Source of the DNA: Batillaria attramentaria
Taxonomy: Eukaryota; Mollusca; Gastropoda; Batillariidae
NCBI GenBank assembly: GCA_018292915.2
Contig: JACVVK020000394.1
Span: 388,501-452,500 of the forward strand
Length of the DNA: 64,000 nt
Direction of reading: 5' to 3'
The notes under the pieces were generated by a model. The model was not told the DNA's origin, made no database searches, and saw only the letters and a program-made list of their open reading frames with translations. The position numbers and the translations under genes were made by a program. Positions 35,424 to 45,634 of this stretch are shown in pieces (position 1 is the stretch's first letter; each line of letters starts with the position of its first letter).

Positions 35424-35690
35424 ATTCATGGTCCCTCGGCTCACCATCAGGGGAGGTAGATTCAGTGTTGTCCCGTCGGCTGTCAGACAACTGAATGACA
35501 GATGGAACAGTGCGGGTGTTTGCGTGTGTACCTGTGTGTGTGTGCTTGTACTTGGGGGGGAGAGAGAGAGGTGTATACATGTAACCGCTTTAGGTTGCAC
35601 ACCTGTGTCTGTTTTTACGCCACTGAAAACAAACTGCCCAAATTAGAATGTGAGGGATATTTGAATTTGAATTCTTAATCTAACAAATTA
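35424..35690 (+). mobile_element. 3' end of a non-LTR retrotransposon (fragment)
   Basis: The frame from about 35428 reads 'VPRLTIRGGRFSVVPSAVRQ' and ends '...LND', which resembles the end of LINE ORF2-type proteins. It is followed by LINE-type 3' sequence ('cactgaaaacaaactgccca', 'tttgaatttgaattc'). A GT/GA run interrupts it. Confidence 0.5.
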
Positions 35691-36168
35691 AGAACAGTGG
35701 GTGTTATGTAGGCTCTTTACCCAACTGCTTGGCTTAAAGCGCCGTGAACTAAACGCAGCACGCACACACACACGTGAATCACACGCATTCTCTCACACGC
35801 CGGACATATACAGATTACAATCACGGGGGGGGGGGGGGGGGGGGAGGGACTGGTTAGCTCAGCTGTTTGTTAAACTGGAACAGGTCTGAAGACTCATCTT
35901 TTCAAAACACCACCCCAGTAATCATCTACACTTCTTGTGTGTGTAACTTTAGATTTTCTTTTCCATTAGCTTTCTTTTTGAAACCTCTCCCTCAGCGCCG
36001 TGAACGCTTGGTTAGGTTGAAGCCGTGCGCTATGCTAAGTCTCCATCATCCTCATCATCGGGTTATTCACACTGAATATTACTTTATTATAAACTGACTA
36101 GTGAGGAAGTGTGAAATAAGTGAATCCGAGCTTGGGCGAGTGTCATAAATTTATATATCTCTCTACAG

Positions 36169-36813
36169 ATAAGGGACGTCAATGCACGCCTTATGACACC
36201 CACCAAGAGGATTCCAGAGAAGAGGACGACGACACAGGAAGATCCCATCCTTGTTGACGATGACAGCGAAGACTGTGCAGAAGACGCAGAAAAGTCCAAG
36301 AAATTTGTGTGTCCTGACTGCAGTCGCAAGTACAGCAGCCGGCATGCCCTGACGAAGCACCAGCGAAAGAAACACAACGATGAAATCCTAGTCTCCCAAA
36401 TCCGGTGCCCGAAGTCAGGCTGCGACAGGACTTTCGCGAACATGGTCAAACTCTCCGTCCATCTGAGCAAGGGCCACGCCGAGGAAAAGTATTTCCACTG
36501 CGAGAAGTGCGAGAAGAGGTTTGGGGTGCGGAGGTACCTCGTGGAGCACCAGAGACGATGCCAGCAGCACAGTTTCAAGTGTGGCTCGTGCAACATGGCC
36601 TACAGCTCCAGGACCGCGCTCACCGACCACACTAAAGTGGAGCACGAGGGTATCTCGTTCTGCTGCCCGTGCGGCAAGGTGTACCAGTGGAGCTCCAGCC
36701 TCAGACAGCACATGAAGAAGTGCAAACGCAACGCTTCAGCTAAACCACAGCTGCGGCCGGACGAGCCGCAGCTGCTGCAGGCCGAAAAGCAGCTGGTGTC
36801 GGAGCTTAGTTGA
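36169..36813 (+). CDS. Alternative terminal exon 3: five-zinc-finger cassette
   Basis: Acceptor 'ctctctacag' at 36168, phase 0, 214 codons and a stop. An acidic lead (ILVDDDSEDCAEDAE) precedes the fingers: CPDC C2H2; a CX4C finger (CPKSGC); CEKC C2HC; CGSC C2H2; a short CPC-GKVYQW finger ending H-X3-C. The tail has Pro-Gln-Leu repeats. The layout matches the cassette at 40179 (second finger CX4C, last finger 'CPCGKVxxWSS'). The end of this exon is duplicated in damaged form at 36830-37195. Confidence 0.8.
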   Translation: MRDVNARLMTPTKRIPEKRTTTQEDPILVDDDSEDCAEDAEKSKKFVCPDCSRKYSSRHALTKHQRKKHNDEILVSQIRCPKSGCDRTFANMVKLSVHLSKGHAEEKYFHCEKCEKRFGVRRYLVEHQRRCQQHSFKCGSCNMAYSSRTALTDHTKVEHEGISFCCPCGKVYQWSSSLRQHMKKCKRNASAKPQLRPDEPQLLQAEKQLVSELS

Positions 36814-36829
36814 AGATCTGAAGATTCAG

Positions 36830-37195
36830 TTGTCAGAACAACCAGAACTACCAGCGTGTAAAGGGGGAAAAAATCGGAATTCCATCAGTGACCACGTGGA
36901 TCACGAGGGTATCTTGTTGTGCTGCGCGTGCGGCAAGGTTTATCAGTGGAGCTCCGGTGTGAGACAGCACATGAAGAAGTGCAAACTCAACGCCTCAGAT
37001 AAGCCACAGCTGCGGCCGGGTGAACAGCTGCTGCGGTCGGATGAACCACAGCTGCGGCTGGAGGAAAAGCAACTGTTGTCGGAGCTTAGTTATGAAGATT
37101 CATTTTTCGCAACAATAAGAACTGCCAGTGTCTTTGAAAAACAAAACTGTTTCGATTCAGTCTTCAGAAAAACTAAAATGTCAAAGCCTTTGTGA
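36830..37195 (+). pseudogene. Partial tandem duplicate of the end of cassette 3
   Basis: From about 36890 the sequence repeats cassette 3 from its fourth finger: 'DHVDHEGILLCCACGKVYQW' against 'DHTKVEHEGISFCCPCGKVY', then 'RQHMKKCKLNAS' against 'RQHMKKCKRNAS'. The Leu-Arg-Pro/Pro-Gln-Leu tail is expanded. It lacks the first three fingers and has no acceptor of its own, so it is probably a non-functional remnant in the 3' UTR. Confidence 0.75.
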
Positions 37196-37264
37196 CTTAC
37201 GAAAACGAACATTTCAAGCACAAGAAATTGTCATAAAAAGGGGATGTAACTGCTGAACAAAACC

Positions 37265-37437
37265 CATATTTTGTATGCCGCCCCCTCCGTCTGGAACGCC
37301 CTACCTGTCACTGTTAGCGATCTTCCCACGCTGACTCAATTCAAAGCCCATTTAAAGACCTGCCTCTTTATCACCCGTCTTTAGGCAAGCTTTCGAGCAG
37401 TAGTCCGATCACTGTTTCATCGGCACACTCTGTGTGT

Positions 37438-37481
<44 letters not shown>

Positions 37482-37555
37482 CGCAAAGTGTTTCGTAGAA
37501 AACAGATAGGCGCTATATAAACTGTATTATTTATTATTATTATTATTATCCCTTC
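37265..37555 (+). mobile_element. 3' end of a LINE-like retrotransposon with (tta)n tail
   Basis: One frame reads 'APSVWNALPVTVSDLPTLTQ' then 'FKAHLKTCLF' before a stop. This is the typical C-terminus of CR1/RTE-like LINE ORF2. It is followed by 'aggcgctatataaa' and a (tta)n tail ending near 37548. A (GT)n tract at 37433-37479 lies inside. Confidence 0.65.
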
Positions 37556-37814
37556 ATTTAGCGTAATGTTGAGTTTTAAAATTTCATTCATTGTTGAGTC
37601 AAGGTCATTCAAAATGGTCTGCCTGGAAAGGTCTTATCACGGTGTATCATCGTCTCAAATTTGGTATTACTTCTGGTGATTGTAGATCCTGAGAAAATGC
37701 CAAGGTTAATGTTTGTCACAGGCAGACAAGAGACAGACGATGGAAGGCCGTTAACATAGACTCACTTTGTTACACACGTGAGTCAAGAAGGACTGAGGCG
37801 CCAGCGTGTTAGGA

Positions 37815-37979
37815 GGGTGGGTGGGTGTTTAACGTCCTTTTCCACCACATACGGGTGATATCAAAGACGGGGCAACGAGAAAAAAGCCAGCACAGATATT
37901 TGGCCCCCAGCCGGGATACGAACTCACGACCCGAGCATTAGAAGTCCAACGCTCTACCTTTCGACCACCCCGGCTCCTT
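37815..37979 (-). mobile_element. tRNA-derived SINE (minus strand)
   Basis: Flanked by a 12-bp duplication 'agcgtgttagga' (37803-37814, 37980-37991). Minus-strand A box 'ggtggtcgaaagg', B-box region 'gagttcgtatcc', body 'gtggtggaaaaggacg', CACCCACCC tail. Confidence 0.88.
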
Positions 37980-38091
37980 AGCGTGTTAGGAAACAAAATC
38001 AGAATACACGTACCAAAAGAATCAAGAAACGAAATATTTATCGTATACATGAAAACATACCTTTTCTGTCCGTTGATTTATAGCCTACATA

Positions 38092-38548
38092 CAGTGGACG
38101 CCGGATATAAGCAACTCGGATATAAGAAAACTCGGTTATTGCCAACAAATTTTTTTTCCCCCGGCCAAACTCTTCTTTATTATGTATTACAAAAACTCGG
38201 ATACAAGAAACTCGCTTATAAGAAAACTCGGTTTTAGGAAAGCAAATTTCTTGTCCCGCTTGATACAAAAACTCGGATATAAGAAACCGAAAGTACATTT
38301 CCAAGAAAATTTCACTCATTGTAAGAAACCGAAAGTACATTTCTAAGAAAACAGGTCAGGTCTGACGTCACTTAGGACAGGCACATGATGGCGCATGATT
38401 TTCTTTTCTTGAATTGGTTCTTTACCATTGTGTTCCGTGCAAAATTGAATGTTGGCAAGAAGAAAAAATACGAGATGCATTTTTGTTGTTCTATTGTTAT
38501 ATGTTGTTTTTATTATTATTTTGTTTTTTTGCCTGATTGGGAGCTCAG

Positions 38549-38579
<31 letters not shown>

Positions 38580-38852
38580 GTCTGTCTCTGTCTACGTGGC
38601 TAGCGTTAAGGAGAATAAAACTATCAGTATTAGACTAACTGTTGATCAATTCCTTTCTTTGACAATATACGTGGTCCATCTTTCCTCCATCCCCCTTTCC
38701 CCTCCCAACAGAAAAAAAAGCTAATTTGCAGCTTTTTTCAGCCACATTAGACACGGAAAGCATCGCATATCATACTCTAATGGGACGAGTGTTTTATAGA
38801 TCAAAAGTTGATACATAATGCACTTTTAATATATCCTATAAATACAAGGGAA

Positions 38853-38883
<31 letters not shown>

Positions 38884-39310
38884 CCCTTAGTTCTTTTTTG
38901 TTTGTTTGTTTGGTTGGTTGGTTGGTTTGGTTGTTGTTTTTTTTTCTTTTTGTTTTGTTTTTTCTTACCACATGACCGCCAGCGCTACGGTTGGGAAGCA
39001 AAAACAGTATTTTCATGTTCAAACAAAAAGATCTGACATTGAAGGACACAAGCGCACTGGTGTATATTAACTCTACACATATATATTCTGTGCAGGTCTT
39101 TAAGAGAAACCAGATATTTCTTAATTTAATGCAAAACATACACGAACTGAGAAAAAAAGAAATGTTTTAAACCTTTTTTTCACTGAACTCGGTTATAAGA
39201 AATATTTTTCAAAATACTTTCTTATATCCGACTTTCAGATAAAAGAAAACTCGGATTTAAGAAACCAAAAAATTTACCCCCCTCGAGTTTCTTATAACCG
39301 GCGTATACTG
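38092..39310. mobile_element. Pogo/Tigger-like non-autonomous DNA transposon, copy 2 (intact outline)
   Basis: 1219 bp between TA dinucleotides (38090-38091, 39311-39312), with the same inverted ends and internal 'actcggatataagaaa' motifs as 920-8183. It contains 'ggttggttggttggtttgg' at about 38911, the site type hit by the LTR element in copy 1. No transposase ORF. It lies in an intron upstream of cassette 4. Confidence 0.8.
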
Positions 39311-39363
39311 TAATTATTAAACAAGTTCAAAACATGCATAGAGAACAGCTGACCACACAGCCT

Positions 39364-39637
39364 GGGCCAGCATGTAAATGTCGGGGTTAGGGAGTTTAGC
39401 CCCGGGTTAGAGTCTAACCTCAAACTAAACTAGCTGTAGGGTTAAATTTTTTTTGTTGTTTTTTGTTTTGTTTTAAATCAGGAAGCGGGTCCATTCCAGC
39501 AAGGTGCGTATGCCGCTATAGAAGGATTTTTGTCTGTCTTTCTTCGCTTCCTTTTTTTTAGAAATTTAATTTTGTTTGGGGCTTTCTTTTGCTCTGTAGC
39601 GGTGGGTTAAATTAACCTCGAGTTTTGCATACGGGCC
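39364..39637. mobile_element. MITE family 'gggcccg', copy 2
   Basis: Left end 'gggccagcatgtaaatgtcg', right end '...tgcatacgggcc'. Same internal blocks as 15658-15936 and 41916-42241. Confidence 0.75.
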
Positions 39638-39830
39638 TTGGTATCCTGATCTATCTCGGTTCAGCCAGGCAAAGAGTCCTGTGTTCGAATCCCGGCAGGT
39701 CCAAACTTCGTACTGACCTGTGCCCAGTCCCCCCATCTCCCCCCCCTCCCCCCGCCCCCGCTCTTGCGATGGACTTAAGCTTACACCCAGCCTTCCCTGC
39801 CCGGTTTTGAGGCAAAAGTTGTGTAGAACA
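39638..39830 (+). mobile_element. tRNA-like SINE fragment
   Basis: Carries a good B box 'tgttcgaatcccgg' (about 39682) and an upstream A-box-like region, without a closable acceptor stem. It lies immediately after the MITE. Confidence 0.4.
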
Positions 39831-40178
39831 GGTTGCTGAATCTATGTTTTTTTCCGTTTTAAAAAAGTTTACTAATGCTGAGGGTTTTGCACACTTGCTT
39901 TTGCTTTGAAATTTGGTGCGGAAAGTGCTTTGTATTGAGGTTGACCTGTGTTTAGTAAAAGGTAGAAAGACGTTTTGGTGGTTCGTGGTTTTTTCTTTTC
40001 ATTTTATGCATTATACTCATCGCTCGATCAATCGGTGTTTGAAGAATTTAAAAAAAAAAAGAAGGAAATTTAAGTATGTGATGACGTTTCAAGTGATGAC
40101 CACCACCCCTCACGTATCCTCTGTTGACTGATGACGTATCTGTTCTCGACTGATGACGTTTCTCGTCTCCGTTTGAAG

Positions 40179-40685
40179 GTTGACGGTGGCGTCGCAGACC
40201 CCCTCTCCAAAGGGAAGCAACTCCCAAAGAAGCCCCGCTCACACATCTGCGACCAGTGCGGCAAGACCCTCGTCAGCTCCTCCTCGCTCATGAAACACAA
40301 ACGCACCGTGCACTCCAAAGAACCGGAAGTCATGTGCCCAGAGCCCGGCTGCGGCCGGATCTTTCAGAGACTGGAACTGCTGGAAGACCACAGGCGGAAC
40401 AAGCACTCCACGGAGAGACCGTTCCCGTGCGAGGTGTGCGGGAAGACGTTCGCTTTGAGTCACTACAGGAATCAGCACGCTAGCCACTGCGGGAGGAAGA
40501 GGTACAAGTGTTCCGTCTGTGCCAAGGCGTTCTCCTCGCGTTCCGTGTTCCGGGACCATAAGCGCAGTCACGAAGGACACAGCATTGTGTGCCCGTGCGG
40601 GAAGGTGCTCAAGTGGAGTTCGGCGCTGTCCAAGCACAGAAAGACTTGTCCTATGTTTGGGGTCAGGACGGAGGCTGCCAAATAG
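40179..40685 (+). CDS. Alternative terminal exon 4: five-zinc-finger cassette
   Basis: Acceptor 'cgtttgaag' at 40178, phase 0, 168 codons and a stop. Fingers: CDQC C2H2; CX4C finger (CPEPGC); CEVC C2HC; CSVC C2H2; CPC-GKVLKW finger ending H-X3-C. It is a close architectural twin of the cassette at 36169. At least two damaged copies of its last finger follow at 41390-41590. The open frame extends upstream of the acceptor to about 40131, but the phase and splice site support 40179. Confidence 0.8.
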   Translation, partial: VDGGVADPLSKGKQLPKKPRSHICDQCGKTLVSSSSLMKHKRTVHSKEPEVMCPEPGCGRIFQRLELLEDHRRNKHSTERPFPCEVCGKTFALSHYRNQHASHCGRKRYKCSVCAKAFSSRSVFRDHKRSHEGHSIVCPCGKVLKWSSALSKHRKTCPMFGVRTEAAK

Positions 40686-40719
40686 CCATTCAAGGATTTG
40701 TGTCAGGGTGTTGTAGATG

Positions 40720-40808
40720 CTGCAAAATGTGAGGCAAGATGCTGAAAAGCGAATGACAGCAGTGTGTGTAGTACTGTACGTGTCGCAAAGTGCTGAAGTG
40801 GAGAGTGT

Positions 40809-40874
<66 letters not shown>

Positions 40875-40979
40875 AAAAACAAAAACAAATTGTTCGGTGC
40901 CACGACAGAAGCGGACAAGTAGATATGCTACTAAAAAAAAAAGAGAAAAAAGTCAAGAACCATAATCCCCCCCCCCCCA

Positions 40980-41028
<49 letters not shown>

Positions 41029-41100
41029 AAAAACAAACAAAAAAAATTGTTCGGTGCCACGACAGAAGCGATCAAGTAGCTATACTACCCCCCCCCCCCT
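40720..41100 (+). repeat. Tandem duplication with (AC)n tracts
   Basis: 'attgttcggtgccacgacag' occurs twice (about 40889 and 41046), each preceded by an (AC)n tract (40812-40873, 40984-41026) and 'caccaaaaacaaa'. The period is about 157 bp. Before it, 'cgcaaagtgctgaagtggag' resembles the last finger of cassette 4. Confidence 0.75.
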
Positions 41101-41389
41101 CCTCCCCCCCCCCCCCAAAAAAAAGTCTAGAACCACTTCCAAAAACGCGCATAACTGACTCGGCACATAATCTTTGAAATTGTCGAAATTTTCAAAAACA
41201 ATAGCTTGAGCACGTGGCTTTGACATTCTCAACATTCGAGAAATTTCGTGCAAGGGAAGTCACTCAAAACAGTCGGTGTCGAGTGATGTCTCCGCGCTTT
41301 GGAATAAAATCAGTGTATTGACGTTTATTTGAGCAGTGGACTTAGAATGTTCGTCTCTACATAATGGACTGTGTGTGACGTTTGGGAAG

Positions 41390-41845
41390 GTGCTAGGACG
41401 GAGTTCAGCCCTGTCCCGGCATAGAAAGATTTGCCCCATGTTTAGGGTCACAAGGGAAGCTGACAAATAGTTATTCGGCCGTAGGCAGTTGTGTGGCAAG
41501 GTGCTAAAAAGTGGATTTCGGCCGCGTCCAATTACAGAGAGATACGACTGTCCGAAGTTTGGGGTGACGACGGAAACGGGCAAGGAACCACTAGAATGTT
41601 CTCCCAAGGGGCACGATATGAAGGCAACAGGTGGGTGGGTGTTTGGGAGTTTAACCTCCTTTTCCACCACCTGTGGGTGATTTCAAAGACGGGACAACGA
41701 GAAAGACCAGTACCAAATATTTTGCCTCGGCCGGGATTCCGGAACTCACGACCCGAGCATTGGAAATCCAACGCTCTACCATTCGGCCATCCCGGCTCCC
41801 CTTGAAGGCAACAGACTGTGTCTGACAAGGTGCTGAAGTTGAGCA
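41390..41845 (+). pseudogene. Degenerate copies of the last finger of cassette 4, split by a SINE
   Basis: 41390-41470 ('gggaaggtgctaggacggag' ... 'gctgacaaatag') tracks the cassette 4 end, including its stop. 41492-41590 ('gtggcaaggtgctaaaaag' ... 'gtttggggtgacgacgg') is a second copy. 41820-41845 ('gacaaggtgctgaagttgag') is a third short one after the SINE at 41631-41802. None is complete or in a sustained frame. Confidence 0.7.
41631..41802 (-). mobile_element. tRNA-derived SINE (minus strand)
   Basis: Flanked by a 12-bp duplication 'tgaaggcaacag' (41619-41630, 41803-41814). Same family as 28762-28942. It inserted into the degenerate cassette copies. Confidence 0.85.
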
Positions 41846-41915
41846 CGGCCTTGCATGGGAATCGAACTCACGACCCAAGCGTTGCAAGTCCAATGCGCTA
41901 CCGCTCGACGGTCCT
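41846..41915 (-). mobile_element. tRNA-like SINE head fragment
   Basis: The minus strand shows 'gagcggtagcgcattgg' and the B box 'gagttcgattccc'. It ends directly at the MITE at 41916. Too incomplete for a tRNA gene. Confidence 0.5.
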
Positions 41916-42241
41916 GGGCCCGCATGTAACAGTCGGGGCTAGGGGGTTTAGCCCCGGGTTAGAGTCTAACCTTGAACTGAATCAGCTCTAGGGTTAAAAT
42001 TTCTGTAGTTTTTTTTTATATCAGGAAGCGGGTCCATTCCAGCAAGGTGCCTATGCCGTTATAGAAGGATTTTTGTCTTTCTTTCTTCGCTTCCTTATTT
42101 ATTTATTTATTTATTTATTTATTATTATTATTATTATTATTTTTTTTTTTTTTTTTTTTTTTGGGGGGGGGGGGGGGGGTCCTAATCTGGGTTAGGCCCG
42201 TAGCCGTGGTTAAATTAACCTCGACTTTTACATACGGGCCC
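41916..42241. mobile_element. MITE family 'gggcccg', copy 3 (both ends intact)
   Basis: Left end 'gggcccgcatgtaacagtcg', right end reversed 'gggcccgtatgtaaaagtcg'. It contains T- and G-homopolymers at 42140-42179 and the shared block 'aggaagcgggtccattccag'. Confidence 0.8.
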
Positions 42242-42526
42242 TGGTCCGTAACCACGTCCTCTGAAGACTGATTCTCCATGTCAACCCCTCTGACTTCCAA
42301 TGTCCCACTTACGCCATATGTTGACGTCATAATGATTTTTTTTTTTTTTTTTTTTGTCAGTGTTGAGTCGTTGTAATTTTAGATGTTATGGTGGTTAGTA
42401 CTTAAGTTAAACTTGTTTCGCGACAGAGACATTGCATTGCATTGCGTTTCTAGGAACAATCCACGAATATCGATATTGTTCCATAAAAAAGGTGTTAAAC
42501 TGAGGTTGACCTGTGCTCCGTTGTTC

Positions 42527-42558
<32 letters not shown>

Positions 42559-42641
42559 CCCCAAAGTTTTCATATATCCAATGTAAATACATGCAGTGTG
42601 GCCTTTTGGCTGGTTTCTCGACTTTAGACTTTTGGCACTCT

Positions 42642-42688
<47 letters not shown>

Positions 42689-42804
42689 AACATGATTGAG
42701 TATATAATTATATAATTATGCAGACGTATAACTTGTCCACCGACGTCATGCAAAAGCATTTGACCATTGACCATGACCTTAAATCGTGATTTACAATAAT
42801 TGCT

Positions 42805-42807
<3 letters not shown>

Positions 42808-42871
<64 letters not shown>
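42808..42871. repeat. (GT)n microsatellite
   Basis: GT run of about 32 units. A (CT)n run at 42645-42686 lies just before. Confidence 0.95.
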
Positions 42872-42874
<3 letters not shown>

Positions 42875-43060
42875 ACTGAGGTCCGTATTCACCATTTTTT
42901 CTTCCGTATTATACGTAATGCCGATGTACGGAATTCCGTAATGACGTTCATTTTGTAAAGACTATGTGCCTAATGGATCATTCATAGAAAATAATGATAA
43001 CCAATAAACACAAACATAAATGAGTTTTTTTTTCCCCTCTCTGTTTTTGTCTTTCCGCAG

Positions 43061-43594
43061 ATGGATGCGTCCTTTGAAGCGAAGCGCTTGGAGGACAGTG
43101 TGGAGGAGAATGAACTCCCAGAGTCTGTACAGAAGTGCAGTCAGTGTCATTACAAAACCACTAGAACGTTCAACATGAAACGCCACATGAAAAAACACGA
43201 CACTGAAGGCAGAGAGAGACCAACTTACAGAGAATTCTTCTGCGAGAAATGCGGGCTGCAGTATACTTCAGCCTTCGCATTAGCCAGACATAGGAAGAAC
43301 CAACACGATCCCTCGCACGTGAATTTCATTTGCCCGACATGTGGGAAGCAAATCAAACGGCAGGACGGTTTCCGAAGTCATCTGGCTACACACGCCAACC
43401 CCAGCCAGCACGCAGGAAAGAAAACTGTGCAGTGCAAGTATAAAGGGTGTGAAAAAAGATTTTCCAAACGATGGTGCGTAAAAAGACACATCGAGACAGT
43501 CCACCACAGACAAAACTTCGGCTGCCACGTATGCAGTAAGCAGTACAAAAGCAAGTCTGCGCTCGCCTATCATCTGAAGCACTTGCATTGTTAG
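43061..43594 (+). CDS. Alternative terminal exon 5: five-zinc-finger cassette
   Basis: Acceptor 'gtctttccgcag' at 43060, phase 0, 177 codons and a stop. The first codon after the acceptor is ATG, which in the spliced product would be an internal Met. Fingers: CSQC, CEKC, CPTC, CX4C (CKYKGC) and CHVC, all classical C2H2, unlike the C2HC-containing cassettes 1-4. It is the most distal cassette. AATAAA signals follow at 43704 and 43972. Confidence 0.78.
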   Translation: MDASFEAKRLEDSVEENELPESVQKCSQCHYKTTRTFNMKRHMKKHDTEGRERPTYREFFCEKCGLQYTSAFALARHRKNQHDPSHVNFICPTCGKQIKRQDGFRSHLATHANPSQHAGKKTVQCKYKGCEKRFSKRWCVKRHIETVHHRQNFGCHVCSKQYKSKSALAYHLKHLHC

Positions 43595-43703
43595 CCTGTG
43601 TGTCCGTTGCCAAGGTTACAGACCACAGATGCAAATTTGGTACATTATACTATATGGGTGTTTTTCAATTTTTTGGAGAATCTCAAACCAATGCACAGTC
43701 AAA

Positions 43704-43977
43704 AATAAACATACTCCAAGCACTTTCTTGATACTTTTTTTTTTTTTTTTGTTGTACGGAAGTCATAGCTTTCATACGTGCAGTCTGTCACTTTAATCCA
43801 AACCAGATTGGTAAATAAAAACAAAGAAAATTGATTGGTTTTTTCCAGTCGTGTTACCATTTTCTTCATTTTCTTGTAAATGACAGACAACACGAACAGA
43901 GACAATTTTACTCTCTAATTATCAGCTAAATTGTGGGTCATCATAAAAATACTATTTTTGTGTTTGTACCGAATAAA
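43704..43977 (+). terminator. Putative polyadenylation signals after cassette 5
   Basis: AATAAA at 43704-43709 and 43972-43977, 110 and 380 nt after the stop codon. Confidence 0.45.
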
Positions 43978-44194
43978 GATCACAATTATTTTAAACAGTT
44001 TGTGCATTTTTTAGAGAACATGTTTGGTTTTTTTTTTTTTTTTTTTTTTTAAAGTTATACTTGTTTCAATAAGTAAAGAGTAAGTGATGCAAAAGTGTTG
44101 AAAATATTTTTCTGTGGGAGTATAAGCATCAGCAAAAGACAATTACAGATAAGGGTTGAAAGGCAAAGCATTTGATGTCCCAAATCCCTTTTTA

Positions 44195-44635
44195 AACTGC
44201 CAGTAACACGACTGAAACCTGGTAACACGACTGACGAGAAGGGTAACAGGACTGAAAAGTACAAAGGCAAAAAGCAAAATCTCCTCTCTTCTGTTGTAAA
44301 CTTATTGTAAAATGGTAACCCCTTCCTACAAGCATCTTTTCTCATCTGAACAAAAGGTAACAAAACGTTTCCATACTTTGGTTTGACAAAAATTTGAATC
44401 AAAATAAGATGATTGGTAACACAACTGATTCCCTGTAACACAACTGATGTGATCAGTGTTATGTTATTTTGGATTCCATAGCAAACACTCTGGTGTAATT
44501 CTTTAAACATGGCAAAATTTGGTTACAAACATCTTTTCTTGTGTGATACAAAGGCAAGAAAATTGTTTGGAAATAGCTGACAAAATAAGAAGAGTGGTAG
44601 CACAACTGATTCTCAGTAACACGTCCACACAGAGG
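44195..44635. repeat. Cluster of 'gtaacacRactga' motifs
   Basis: 'gtaacacgactga' or close variants occur at about 44203, 44221, 44243, 44414, 44436, 44599 and 44617, all in the same orientation. The spacing is irregular, so it is not a simple tandem array. Minus-strand ORFs here have no recognisable domains. Confidence 0.55.
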
Positions 44636-45074
44636 AAGGGTCATGTTGCAAGCTGTCCGAAACACCACAAAAAAGCTTTTCCCTCCCTTCTACATAATAA
44701 CAGCCAGTGTGCAGAGTTATTTCCACATGAGAAGCACCAAAGTGCACTCCCTGAACCTCCATGTGCACTCCCTGACCCCCCCCCCCCCCCCCCCCCCCCC
44801 GTGCATCTTGCATACATAGTTCTCGGAAAAATCTATGACTGTGTACCATACACTCATTAGCTTTCATATTTGCTTTCACGTATAAAACTATAAGTAGTGT
44901 TTGTACTGATTGGTTTTGTTGAAAAGGTGGACGAGTGTACACCGACAACTGGTCATGAAACAGACCCCAGAGTTTTCCAAGGGACCCTTGTTCTGTTTGT
45001 TTGATGGTTACAGTCAACTGTTTCTTTTCTCCATTTTTTGAAAATCCTGTCTTCCTTTACAGTTCTCCACTGTA

Positions 45075-45200
45075 CCCATGACACTTGTTAACAAGATGGC
45101 CACTGACCAGCCCAATATGTTGTTTCCATTTAATCACCTGCTGTCGTCACGGTCGTTCTTGTTGTAATGCCATGTATACGGGATGACACACACACACACA

Positions 45201-45261
<61 letters not shown>

Positions 45262-45601
45262 CTCTCTCTCTCTCTCTCTCAATGGAAACAACTGACCGGG
45301 CTTGTCAGACCAATCTTGGTTTTGGAGGAGAGACGTCAAGTTGTTTTCTTTGAAATCTATGACGTTTTCCTCATTGGGATGACGCATAATACATTTGACG
45401 TAATAACTTTGACTCGGATACAATTCTTGCAATGAAAGCAGCCCCATGAAAATTGAAGTGTTGCTGCTGCGCAGTGTAAAGATCGAATTTATACCGGCTC
45501 AATGTGTTTAACAGACAAGTCTGCGCGGCGAACGTTTTTTTCACTATGTGTTATGTCTGCTGCGCGCGCGCGCACACAGACACACACAGACATACGCGCG
45601 C

Positions 45602-45634
<33 letters not shown>

